Source: Elusimicrobiota bacterium (GTDB lineage: Bacteria > Elusimicrobiota > Elusimicrobia > UBA1565 > UBA9628). From it: a DNA stretch of 15,819 nucleotides. Positions within the stretch are counted from its first letter, which is position 1, and every line of letters begins with the position of its first letter. Below, in pieces: positions 1-5,900 of the stretch. Location: NCBI GenBank assembly GCA_028871595.1, contig JAGWMT010000050.1, forward strand, positions 1 to 15,819, given 5' to 3'. The translations under genes were made by a program, and so were the position numbers. The notes beneath the pieces are model-generated. The model was not told where the DNA came from. It was given only the letters and a program-made list of their open reading frames with translations, and made no database searches.

Positions 1-789
1 CTTGACGGCGACGGCGTGACCGGGGTGCTCCTTCAGCTTCGCGGCGGCGTCTTTTAACCACTTCGCGGCGCCGCCGCCGGCCAGCAGGGCGCGCAGGCGC
101 TCCACGGCGGGGTCGCTCCAGCGTTCCTCATAACCGTCGCTGGCGTTCTGCCACAAGGTGAGGGGGCCGCCGCCCTCGTCGGCGGTCCAGCGGCCGAACA
201 CGGGATTCTCGGCGCCGGTGAAGATCAGGCTGGCGAGGTACTGGACGGCGCACAGGGCGTGACCGGTCCGCTCCATGGCGCGCCAGGGCTGCAGGAGGAG
301 GTCCACGTCGTCCCAGGCGTTGCCGAAAGACACGAACTCGGCGCTCCATTCATACGCCGAGGCGCCGGCGCCGCGCTGTTCCAGGCTCTCCTCCATGGCC
401 ATGCGCTCCAGGAGAGCGTCGGCCATGTACTTGGCGGCGGCGCGAGTCCCTTCCGGGCCCAAAGCCTTGGCGATGAACTCGCGCCTCTTGGCCAGTCCGG
501 CCCACAGGGGCTCGGTGATCTGGCCGTGGCGGCCTTTCAGTATCTGGGCGCGCCAGGCGTGCAGCAGATGGGGCAGAACTCGAAGAAGAAGGCCTTCCTG
601 GAGCTCCTCGACGTACTTCAGGTCGTCGCAGTAGCACAGGAGATCCTGGATTCGGACGGCGTCCCCGGGGCGGGCGTAGCCCAGGCGCTTGAGGCTGGCG
701 CCGTCGTCGTCGTATTGGGCCTGCCAGACCATGGTGGGTATCTCGGGATTGCCCAAAGCGTTCACTAATACCTTCAATTCGGCGCTCAT
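1..789 (-). CDS. Hypothetical protein, C-terminus cut by window edge
   Basis: An uninterrupted frame of 263 codons starts at the ATG ending at 789 (MSAELKVLVNALGNPEIP) and runs off the left edge with no stop, so it is 3'-partial. Codons have the G/C-rich third positions typical of the window. I do not recognise the family. The sequence is soluble in character: no signal peptide and no membrane segment. It is rich in Trp, Ala, Leu and acidic residues, with a helical middle part containing LLCYCDDLKYVEELQEG. A weak AGGGA lies about 10 nt before the ATG. The coiled-coil gene upstream ends at 832, so the two may share a transcript. Function unknown; the frame itself is well supported by length and composition. 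Confidence 0.7.
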   Translation of the reverse strand, partial: MSAELKVLVNALGNPEIPTMVWQAQYDDDGASLKRLGYARPGDAVRIQDLLCYCDDLKYVEELQEGLLLRVLPHLLHAWRAQILKGRHGQITEPLWAGLAKRREFIAKALGPEGTRAAAKYMADALLERMAMEESLEQRGAGASAYEWSAEFVSFGNAWDDVDLLLQPWRAMERTGHALCAVQYLASLIFTGAENPVFGRWTADEGGGPLTLWQNASDGYEERWSDPAVERLRALLAGGGAAKWLKDAAAKLKEHPGHAVAVK

Positions 790-831
790 CGGTGTACCGT
801 CCCTGCGTCCACGTCGCGGAACAGCGGCGCC

Positions 832-1281
832 TTAGGCGCGCTTCTGTTCGAGGGCGGCGATGCGCTTCTCGTGCGCGTCCAACCGTTCCCTGTTCTTCGC
901 CGACGAATAATCGTAGTCGTCGACACGTCCGGTGAAAGCGTCCATTCGAGAATGGAACTCATCCCGGGTCACGAGCTTGTCCTTGACGTAGCCGCGGATA
1001 TCCGCCAGTTCGGCGGCGTGATTCGCGAGCGTGACGGTGATCGGTCTCAGCAACTGTCGCATCTCGTCACGAAAGGCCCCGATCTCGCTCCGAATATCCT
1101 CTTTCGTCGCGAACCGGCCGAAATCCATCTTCGTCACGAACTGATCGAAGTCCGCCTTCGTCACGAACCGATCAAGATCCGCCTTCGTCGCGAATTGGCC
1201 GAGGTCCGCCTTCGTCGCGAATCGATCGAGGTCCGCCTTCGTCGCCGGCTGATTCCCGCCTTCCATCATTCCTTCGTCCAT
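832..1281 (-). CDS. Coiled-coil protein with nine-residue TKADL repeats
   Basis: This 149-residue protein has no membrane segment or signal peptide. After a short leader (MDEGMMEGGNQP), residues 13-66 are six tandem nine-residue units of the form (A/V)TKxDhxxF/E, for example ATKADLDRF. The rest (about 67-149) is charged, helix-forming sequence ending EKRIAALEQKRA, consistent with a long helix or coiled coil. I chose ATG 1281 because GGGGAG sits about 9 nt upstream. A longer TTG start at 1308 has no such support, and the ATGs at 1269 and 1266 are alternatives if the -10-like TATAAT at 1280-1285 is used. It lies 63 nt downstream of the MFS gene stop. TKxDL-repeat proteins are common hypotheticals; no function is claimed. 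Confidence 0.75.
   Translation of the reverse strand: MDEGMMEGGNQPATKADLDRFATKADLGQFATKADLDRFVTKADFDQFVTKMDFGRFATKEDIRSEIGAFRDEMRQLLRPITVTLANHAAELADIRGYVKDKLVTRDEFHSRMDAFTGRVDDYDYSSAKNRERLDAHEKRIAALEQKRA
1084..1245 (-). repeat. Six tandem 27-bp in-frame units
   Basis: These encode residues 13-66 of the coiled-coil protein. On the + strand CTTCGTC(G/A)CGAA recurs every 27 bp. The first three units are nearly identical at DNA level, while the later ones diverge (VTKADFDQF, VTKMDFGRF, ATKEDIRSE), so copy number may have changed by slippage at the 5' end of the gene. Confidence 0.8.
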
Positions 1282-1285
1282 TATA
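1280..1285 (-). promoter_or_regulatory. Possible -10 box overlapping the coiled-coil gene start
   Basis: On the minus strand GGTATAAT matches a consensus -10 exactly. A TTGTGG lies 17 nt upstream as a weak -35. The box overlaps the preferred ATG (1281). If it is used, translation would have to start at ATG 1269 or 1266, just behind AAGGA. The match may be coincidental. Confidence 0.3.
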
Positions 1286-1292
1286 CCGCTCT

Positions 1293-1342
1293 CCCCGTCG
1301 AGCCACAAGGGCCCGAAGCCCTATAGGTATACGGCTCGGGGG
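1293..1342 (-). promoter_or_regulatory. Nested hairpin in the coiled-coil gene leader
   Basis: CGAGCC (1299-1304) pairs with GGCTCG (1333-1338). CCCC (1293-1296) pairs with GGGG (1339-1342) after a 2-nt bulge. An inner stem AGGGC/GCCCT (1308-1312 with 1318-1322) closes a five-base loop. The structure starts 3 nt after the MFS stop codon. On the minus-strand RNA its 3' arm contains the GGGG of the next gene's GGGGAG ribosome-binding site. No T-run follows, so a sequestering or processing structure is likelier than a simple terminator. Confidence 0.5.
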
Positions 1343-1344
1343 CC

Positions 1345-3142
1345 TTAAAAGTTCCGTCGCGTCGCGCGGGCCAGCGCCCACGTCAGGAACAGCAGGGGCA
1401 GCGCCAGCGGCGCCGCCGCGGCCGCGATCCAGAGAAGGCTGGTGGCGTGTGCGCCCGCCAGCATCTTGCCGAACCACCACAAGCCCAGGGCGATCACGCC
1501 CGTGGAGGTGCCCTCCATCACGGCGGTCGAATCGGCGACGGCGTCCTTGGGGACGCGGGACTGAAAGAAGCTTTCCAGCTTGAGGCGGGCCACGACTTGC
1601 GGAAAGCCGAACAGGAGCATGGCGATCGCGGGGGCGGTCAAGGTGCCCCACGCCAAGCCGGGCAGGGCCAGGGCGCCGAACAAGGTCATGGCGGCGGCGC
1701 AGGCGAAGGTCCAGCGCAGCATGGAGCCGCGCATCTCCTCCGCGCTCCGCGCGCGGCCGCCCCGGCGCATCAGGAACGCGCCCGCCACGATGCCTCCCAG
1801 GCTGTAGAGTCCGGTGATCATGCCCGCGTAGGCGGTGGCGTGCGCGGCGTCCGGGGCCAGGCGCAGGGCGAACGCGGGAGCGACCATCCAGTAGATCAGC
1901 AACGTCGGGGCGTACACCAGGGAGTAGGTCAGCAAACTGAGCAGCAAGGCCGGGGTGCGCGCGATGACCGCCGCGCCGCGCAGCAGGTGCTTGACGTAGG
2001 CGCCGATCGAGCCTTCGCGCGGGCCGGGGAGGTCCGCCGCGGCGGCCCCGGCGATCTTGGCGGGCAGGCGCAAGGTGAGGGCGACCAGGGTCACCGACGC
2101 GGCCACCGCCACGGGGAAGGCGACCAAAGCGGGGAGGAAGCCCGCCGCCGCGACCAACGCGCCGGTGGCGATGGGAACGACGGTCGCGACGGTCTCGATG
2201 GCGGTCTGGCGCGCGGCCTTGAAGCGTTCCAGTTTGCGCTGGTCCTGGTTCACCATCACGGCGGGGATGGACTTCTCCAAGGTGAAGGAGACGCCGTAGG
2301 TCAGGGCGTCCGCCGCGAGCAAGGTGGTGATGCCGCCCAGGCTGGCCCAGCCGGAGGCCAGCAGGCCCGCGATCAAGCCGCCGGTGACCACGCGCAGTCC
2401 GGTGCTCCACAGGTAGGCGCGCTTGAGGCCCAGCTTGCTGGACACGATGGGGGCCAGCAAGGTGCCCGCGAGGTCGGCGATGGAGGCGGCTACGCCCATG
2501 TGGGCGGCCACGGAGGCGTCGCCGAAAATCTTGGCGATCAAGGGCGGCAGGCCCGCGGTCTGGGCCTCGATGCCGACCTGGGAAACGGCCAGGGCCAGCA
2601 GGAATAAAAACAGGGGGCGCGAGAAGCCCAGGGGTCCGCGGGGGGCGGGGGGGGGGGGCGGAGGCGGCGGGAAGGGGCTCGACGTCTCCGTTCCGGCCCG
2701 GGGCGGCGTCCTGGGGGGCCTTCTCGTCGAAGGCGGCGCGGAGCTCGGCGACGCGGGTCCTGACGACGGACTCCGGGCTGGAGGGAAAGCGCGCGGGGGT
2801 CGGGGCGAAGGCGGCGGGCGCGGGGCGCAGGTCCGGCGCGGCGGCCTGCGGGGCCGGGAGGGCCGCGAGCACGGCGGGAACGGGGACGAGGGGCGCGGGA
2901 GCGAGAGCGAGCGCGCCGGGGGCGGCCAGGGGGGCGGCCAAGTCCTGGGCGCTCAGGGCCGGGAGTCCGGGGACGGACATCGTGGGGAGCGGGGCCTGGA
3001 CGGCGAACTGGAAGGCCGGGGCCAGCAGGGGCTGGGCAACGGCGCGCCCGGCGACGACCTGGGCCTGGGCGGCGGGGACGAGGGCCAGGACGAGCGAAAG
3101 GCCGGCCGAGAGGACGGCGCGTACGGTCATCGGCCCCATCAT
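1345..3142 (-). CDS. MFS transporter with exported-type N-terminus, frame broken at a poly-C run
   Basis: The 5' part (from ATG 3142; ATG 3130 also possible) encodes a signal peptide (MTVRAVLSAGLSLVLALVPA, then AQAQ) and about 130 residues rich in Ala, Pro and Leu. The membrane part continues in another frame, from RPLFLFLLALAV near 2620 to ARATRRNF and a TAA at 1345. It has about 12 hydrophobic segments in two groups of six, as in the major facilitator superfamily, probably the drug/siderophore efflux type (substrate unknown). The frames meet at 12 consecutive C at 2647-2658: 11 or 14 C would fuse them into one protein of about 598 residues. Either the gene is switched off, or the run is a sequencing error. 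An exported N-terminal extension is odd for MFS proteins, whose N-terminus is normally cytoplasmic. No clear Shine-Dalgarno precedes the start. Confidence 0.75.
2647..2658 (-). repeat. Homopolymer of 12 C (coding strand) at a frameshift
   Basis: There are twelve G on the + strand, flanked by single C at 2646 and 2659. The signal-peptide frame enters the tract and the transporter frame leaves it one nucleotide out of phase. The reading-frame arithmetic requires 11 (or 8 or 14) bases for continuity. It encodes part of a polyproline linker before the first membrane helix, so gain or loss of three bases would be tolerated. Confidence 0.9.
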
Positions 3143-3287
3143 AAGCTTTGGGGGCGCGGGTCTATAGAGCCGAAGGTCCCGATTCCGGGAGGGCAATGGT
3201 CCTACTCGAGTCAAGCGGGAACCGAGAGAGGGCCGGTCACCCATGGCCGGAAGAATTGCCGGGAACTTCGCTCGCGTCGAGGCGGTG

Positions 3288-3764
3288 CTAGATCAAGGGG
3301 CCGTGGCCCGCGGCGGCGATGGCGCGGCGCACGGACGCCAGGACGTGGGGGCCGTCCACATGGGCGGCGGGAGGGATGTCGCGGGCGTTTCGCAGGTCCG
3401 CCAGAACGCGGGGAGCTTCCGCGCCCAGGGCTTTCTCGCATTCGGCGTAAAGGCCGCCGTCGCGCTCCTCCAATTCATTGTGGGGGACCAGTATTTTGAC
3501 GATGGCGGCGACGATCAGCGGGGTGGGTGAGGGGATGAGGAGGGCGGTGAGGGCGCCGTGGTCCAGGCGGATCTTGGCGGCCAGGGCGGCGGGGCTGCCG
3601 GTGAGTTTCTTCACGGCCGGCAGGAGGATCATCTCCTCCATGCCGACATGTCTTAAGAGGCCGCGGCGGAACTCCTCGTACGCCGCCGCGTCGCCGTCGG
3701 CGCGCTGAAGCAAGGCGTCCAGGCGGTCGTGGTCGGCGGAGAGAAACGACGCGAGGGGTCCCAT
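3288..3764 (-). CDS. Hemerythrin-like (HHE) domain protein
   Basis: This is a 158-residue single-domain protein. The pattern of a four-helix di-iron hemerythrin is visible: H12-D13 in MGPLASFLSADHDRLDALL, H39 with E43 (LLRHVGMEEMILLP), H69 (RLDHGALT) and H95 with E99 (PHNELEERD). The family binds O2, NO or iron through a non-heme di-iron centre; the ligand here cannot be told. There is no signal peptide or membrane segment, so it is cytoplasmic. The ATG at 3764 has GAAGGT 7 nt upstream. That site overlaps the 3' end of the preceding membrane-protein gene, whose stop is only 4 nt away, so the two are almost certainly co-translated. The C-terminal 50 residues, past the last ligand pair, have no recognised motif. 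Confidence 0.85.
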   Translation of the reverse strand: MGPLASFLSADHDRLDALLQRADGDAAAYEEFRRGLLRHVGMEEMILLPAVKKLTGSPAALAAKIRLDHGALTALLIPSPTPLIVAAIVKILVPHNELEERDGGLYAECEKALGAEAPRVLADLRNARDIPPAAHVDGPHVLASVRRAIAAAGHGPLI

Positions 3765-3768
3765 ATCG

Positions 3769-4752
3769 CTACCTTCGCCAAATCGCCAGCGCCGTGATGG
3801 CGGCGGCGGCCGCGTAGAGATAGACCCGGCGGCGGGCGACGAAGGCCAGGGCGGAACGGCCGACCTTCTCCAGGCGCACCTGATCGTCGATGTCCAGCTC
3901 CAGGTCCGGGGTCAGGGCGGGATGGACGTCCACGATCGCCTCCGGTCCGCTCATGGCGCCGTGGGCCGTGGCGGCCAGGACCGACACGGCGACGATCTGG
4001 GTCTGGATGTCGGTACCCTGCCGCCTTCCCCAGACCAGGGTGGCGCTCTGGACGAGGATGGCGCCCACGGCGCTCCACCGGAGGCGTTCGTCGCGCTCGG
4101 AGGGGGACCAGGCGCGCCAGGTCACGGTGTCGCTCAGGGTGACCAGCCCGGTGGCCATCAGCATGAACAGAAAGAATTGGGCGCCGCAGACGAAGATCTC
4201 GGCGAGATGAAGGGAGGGGGCCAGGTCCTCACGGCTAAAATCGTCCACTACGGAGAGGACGCGGGCGGGCAATCCGCCGGCGGCCAAAACGGCGGCGACG
4301 GTCAGCGACCACCCCTGAAGAAGCATGCGCGCGGCGGCGGGGGTCCACTGGGGGTACCACGCGTACCAAACGGCCGCCAGGCTGGCGGGGACGGCGGCGA
4401 AAAGCCAAGGACGGCTCATTCCGTCCATCAGGTAGACGGCCCAGAAGGTGATGGTCAAAGATAGTACGGCCGCGGGGGTCAGGCGGGGCGGGGCGGAGTC
4501 GGCCACGAACATCCCGGTGCAGATCACGGCCATGGAGAAACCGACGATGAAGCATTCGGCGGCGGCGGCGACGTTGGAGTAAAGCACGACGCACGCGAAC
4601 CAGAACAGGGTTCCGCCCACCAACCCACCCATGGGGATGATCCAGTCCACGGGCTTGAAGCGGCGGGCGCGGAGGATCAGGGCGCATTGGACGGCGGCGC
4701 CCAGCAGGAGCCAGGCGTCCAGGCGGACCATGGGCCACCACCAGTGGTTCAT
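3769..4752 (-). CDS. Polytopic membrane protein, unknown family
   Basis: The protein has 327 residues and nine or ten hydrophobic segments, roughly at 11-28, 36-58, 63-85, 93-110, 115-133, 148-165, 183-206, 226-242, 251-266 and 309-324. A hydrophilic acidic stretch (about 268-300, PDLELDIDDQVRLEKVGR) precedes the last helix. I do not recognise the family. The N-terminus MNHWWWPMVRLDAW is Trp-rich and has no cleavable signal. There is no Shine-Dalgarno before ATG 4752. Instead TATACT ends 7 nt upstream, which suggests a leaderless transcript. The gene lies 27 nt behind the lytic transglycosylase and 4 nt ahead of the hemerythrin gene. The tight pairing with hemerythrin suggests that the two products act together, for example in O2/NO/iron sensing at the membrane (inference only). 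Confidence 0.8.
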   Translation of the reverse strand: MNHWWWPMVRLDAWLLLGAAVQCALILRARRFKPVDWIIPMGGLVGGTLFWFACVVLYSNVAAAAECFIVGFSMAVICTGMFVADSAPPRLTPAAVLSLTITFWAVYLMDGMSRPWLFAAVPASLAAVWYAWYPQWTPAAARMLLQGWSLTVAAVLAAGGLPARVLSVVDDFSREDLAPSLHLAEIFVCGAQFFLFMLMATGLVTLSDTVTWRAWSPSERDERLRWSAVGAILVQSATLVWGRRQGTDIQTQIVAVSVLAATAHGAMSGPEAIVDVHPALTPDLELDIDDQVRLEKVGRSALAFVARRRVYLYAAAAAITALAIWRR

Positions 4753-4759
4753 GGACGGG

Positions 4760-4765
4760 AGTATA
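4760..4765 (-). promoter_or_regulatory. -10-like TATACT 7 nt before the membrane-protein ATG
   Basis: Minus strand GGCTATACT, then CCCGTCC, then ATG. The expected transcription start falls on or next to the A of the ATG. No recognisable -35 is present. It is one of five similar sites in this window. Confidence 0.45.
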
Positions 4766-4779
4766 GCCGGGAATACGTG

Positions 4780-5559
4780 TTACGTCGAGGCGCGGAGTTC
4801 GGTGACCTTCGACTTATAAAACAAAAGCACCTTCTTCACGTACTCGCGGGTCTGGGTGTAGAGGCGGCGGCGCTGGAGGAAGCGGGGGCCGGCGTTGTAG
4901 GCGGCCACGATGCGCTGGACCAGCCAGGCGGGGGCTTGGCTGAAAGGGACGCCCCGTAGGTGGTAGCGCAGCCAGGCGCGGCGGTACAGGTAGGCCAGGT
5001 AGAGAGTCCCGGCGCGGATGTTCTCCTCGGGATCAAACAGGGCCTTGCCGTTGACGCCCATGAAGCCGGCGGTGGCGGGCATGACCTGCATGAGTCCCAA
5101 GGCGCCGGCGGGGGACTTGGCGCGGGCGGTGAACTCGGACTCGGCGGCGATGACGGCCTTGACCAGGCGGGGGTCCAGGCCGACGCGGTCGGCGTAGGAC
5201 TGGATCATCTGGTCGTAGCCGGCGGTCTCCTTCTTTCCCATGAGGCGGTTGAACGTCCTTTGGAACGGCGGGGGCGGGATGTTGGGGACGTCCAGGACGA
5301 AGGGGATGACGTCGGGGGCCTTCTTGGCCAGCGGCGGGGCGGGTTGGGCGATGCGCTCCATGGTGACGGCTTCCAGGTCCGTTTTCCAGGCGCGGCGGGC
5401 GGCGGCGTCGTAGAAGCGGCCGTACTCGGTTCCGGGGGCGCCCAGGGACTGGAGGTTATTCAGGGCGTAGAGGGGTTCCGCCGAGATAACGGCCGCGCTT
5501 GCGGGCGGGGGCAGGACGGAGAGGCAAACGATGAAGGACGAGAGCGCGTCGAGGGCCAT
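4780..5559 (-). CDS. Secreted SLT-type lytic transglycosylase
   Basis: The protein has 259 residues. Residues 1-22 form a signal peptide (MALDALSSFIVCLSVLPPPA, then SAA). The goose-lysozyme-like SLT domain spans about 112-245: IAAESEFTARAKSPAG with the catalytic Glu at about E140, ALGLMQVMPATA (152-163), and AYNAGP (about 200-205), the three family signatures. It would cleave peptidoglycan glycan strands to 1,6-anhydromuropeptides in the periplasm or outer envelope. The 90 residues between the signal and the domain (including APDVIPFVLDVPNIPPPPF) are a linker of unknown role. ATG 5559 is preceded by GGAG at 8-9 nt. A candidate promoter at 5625-5630 with a palindrome over its -35 position lies upstream. 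It may be first gene of a transcript continuing into the membrane-protein and hemerythrin genes. Confidence 0.92.
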   Translation of the reverse strand: MALDALSSFIVCLSVLPPPASAAVISAEPLYALNNLQSLGAPGTEYGRFYDAAARRAWKTDLEAVTMERIAQPAPPLAKKAPDVIPFVLDVPNIPPPPFQRTFNRLMGKKETAGYDQMIQSYADRVGLDPRLVKAVIAAESEFTARAKSPAGALGLMQVMPATAGFMGVNGKALFDPEENIRAGTLYLAYLYRRAWLRYHLRGVPFSQAPAWLVQRIVAAYNAGPRFLQRRRLYTQTREYVKKVLLFYKSKVTELRAST

Positions 5560-5624
5560 GGGTACAACTCCAGACCCGCCGCGCAGAGCGCGGCGAGGGG
5601 CAATCCTCGGCGGAGGTGGATATT

Positions 5625-5630
5625 AGTATA
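5625..5630 (-). promoter_or_regulatory. Candidate -10 box for the transglycosylase gene
   Basis: Minus strand TATACT in an AT-rich island (CATATACTAAT). The implied start is about 58 nt before the transglycosylase ATG, leaving a leader with a normal ribosome-binding site. The -35 position falls inside the palindrome at 5644-5663 and matches TTGACA poorly, as expected if a regulator is needed. Confidence 0.45.
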
Positions 5631-5643
5631 TGGGTCGAGGGAA

Positions 5644-5663
5644 GGCCTAAAGGTCTTTAGGCC
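5644..5663. promoter_or_regulatory. 20-bp palindrome, candidate operator
   Basis: GGCCTAAAG, a 2-bp spacer GT, then CTTTAGGCC: perfect 9-bp arms. It overlaps the -35 position of the putative transglycosylase promoter. The spacing suits a dimeric DNA-binding protein better than an RNA hairpin, and no T-run follows on either strand. Confidence 0.5.
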
Positions 5664-5796
5664 GGGGTGCGGAATGGGCCTGATGGGGTCACCTGCCGCT
5701 GAAAGCCGATCCGTCTGCCGGCTGTTTGCAGACCTTCGATCACCGCGCTGTGCTCGGTGAAGGCGTATGGCAGCATGGGTGAGAATTTGAGCCTTT

Positions 5797-5825
5797 GGAG
5801 GCGGTCGCGTTTTGCGACCACCTCC
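5797..5825. other. Imperfect 12-bp hairpin
   Basis: GGAGG-C-GGTCGC, loop GTTTT, GCGACC-A-CCTCC: eleven pairs with one C/A mismatch. It lies 20 nt beyond the ahcY terminator stem. There is no adjacent U-run on either strand, so it is not an obvious second terminator; it could belong to a small RNA. Confidence 0.45.
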
Positions 5826-5844
5826 GCCTTGAGACATGGCCTGC

Positions 5845-5876
5845 AAAAAAGCCCCGGCAGGAATCCCTGCCGGGGC
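5845..5876 (-). terminator. Intrinsic terminator of ahcY
   Basis: A perfect 11-bp GC-rich stem (5851-5861 with 5866-5876) closes a four-base loop. On the minus strand it is followed at once by TTTTTT (5845-5850). It lies 24 nt after the ahcY stop. On the + strand the same stem is followed by CTCTTTATTT, so it may work in both directions. Confidence 0.93.
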
Positions 5877-5900
5877 CTCTTTATTTCCGACCGCGTGAAT

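Larger units (their letters stand above)
5560..5900. other. Gene-free structured spacer
   Basis: These 341 bases between the transglycosylase and ahcY hold no convincing coding frame. They contain a -10-like box (5625-5630), a 20-bp palindrome (5644-5663), a hairpin with GTCTGC/GCAGAC arms (5713-5718 and 5728-5733), a possible CACCG/CGGTG hairpin just after it, a 12-bp imperfect hairpin (5797-5825) and the ahcY terminator (5851-5876). I could not match the stretch 5664-5844 to 6S RNA, SRP RNA, tmRNA, RNase P RNA or a riboswitch. Confidence 0.6.

Noticed and set aside
1172..2640. Continuation of the MFS signal-peptide frame past the poly-C run
   Set aside because: Downstream of the tract this frame is Arg/Gly/Pro-rich with no hydrophobic periodicity, while the adjacent frame encodes about 12 membrane helices. 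Only the part before 2647 is taken as real.
3243..3530. 95-codon + strand frame near the hemerythrin gene
   Set aside because: It is the mirror of the hemerythrin 3' half, which has the di-iron ligand pattern; it has no motif of its own.
5705..5780. tRNA gene suggested by CCTTCGATC
   Set aside because: The T-arm-like string lacks a matching stem, and no 7-bp acceptor or anticodon arm can be drawn around it.
5460..5846. 128-codon minus-strand frame across the spacer
   Set aside because: It crosses the operator-like palindrome and the transglycosylase promoter, overlaps the transglycosylase gene in another frame, and has random-looking composition.
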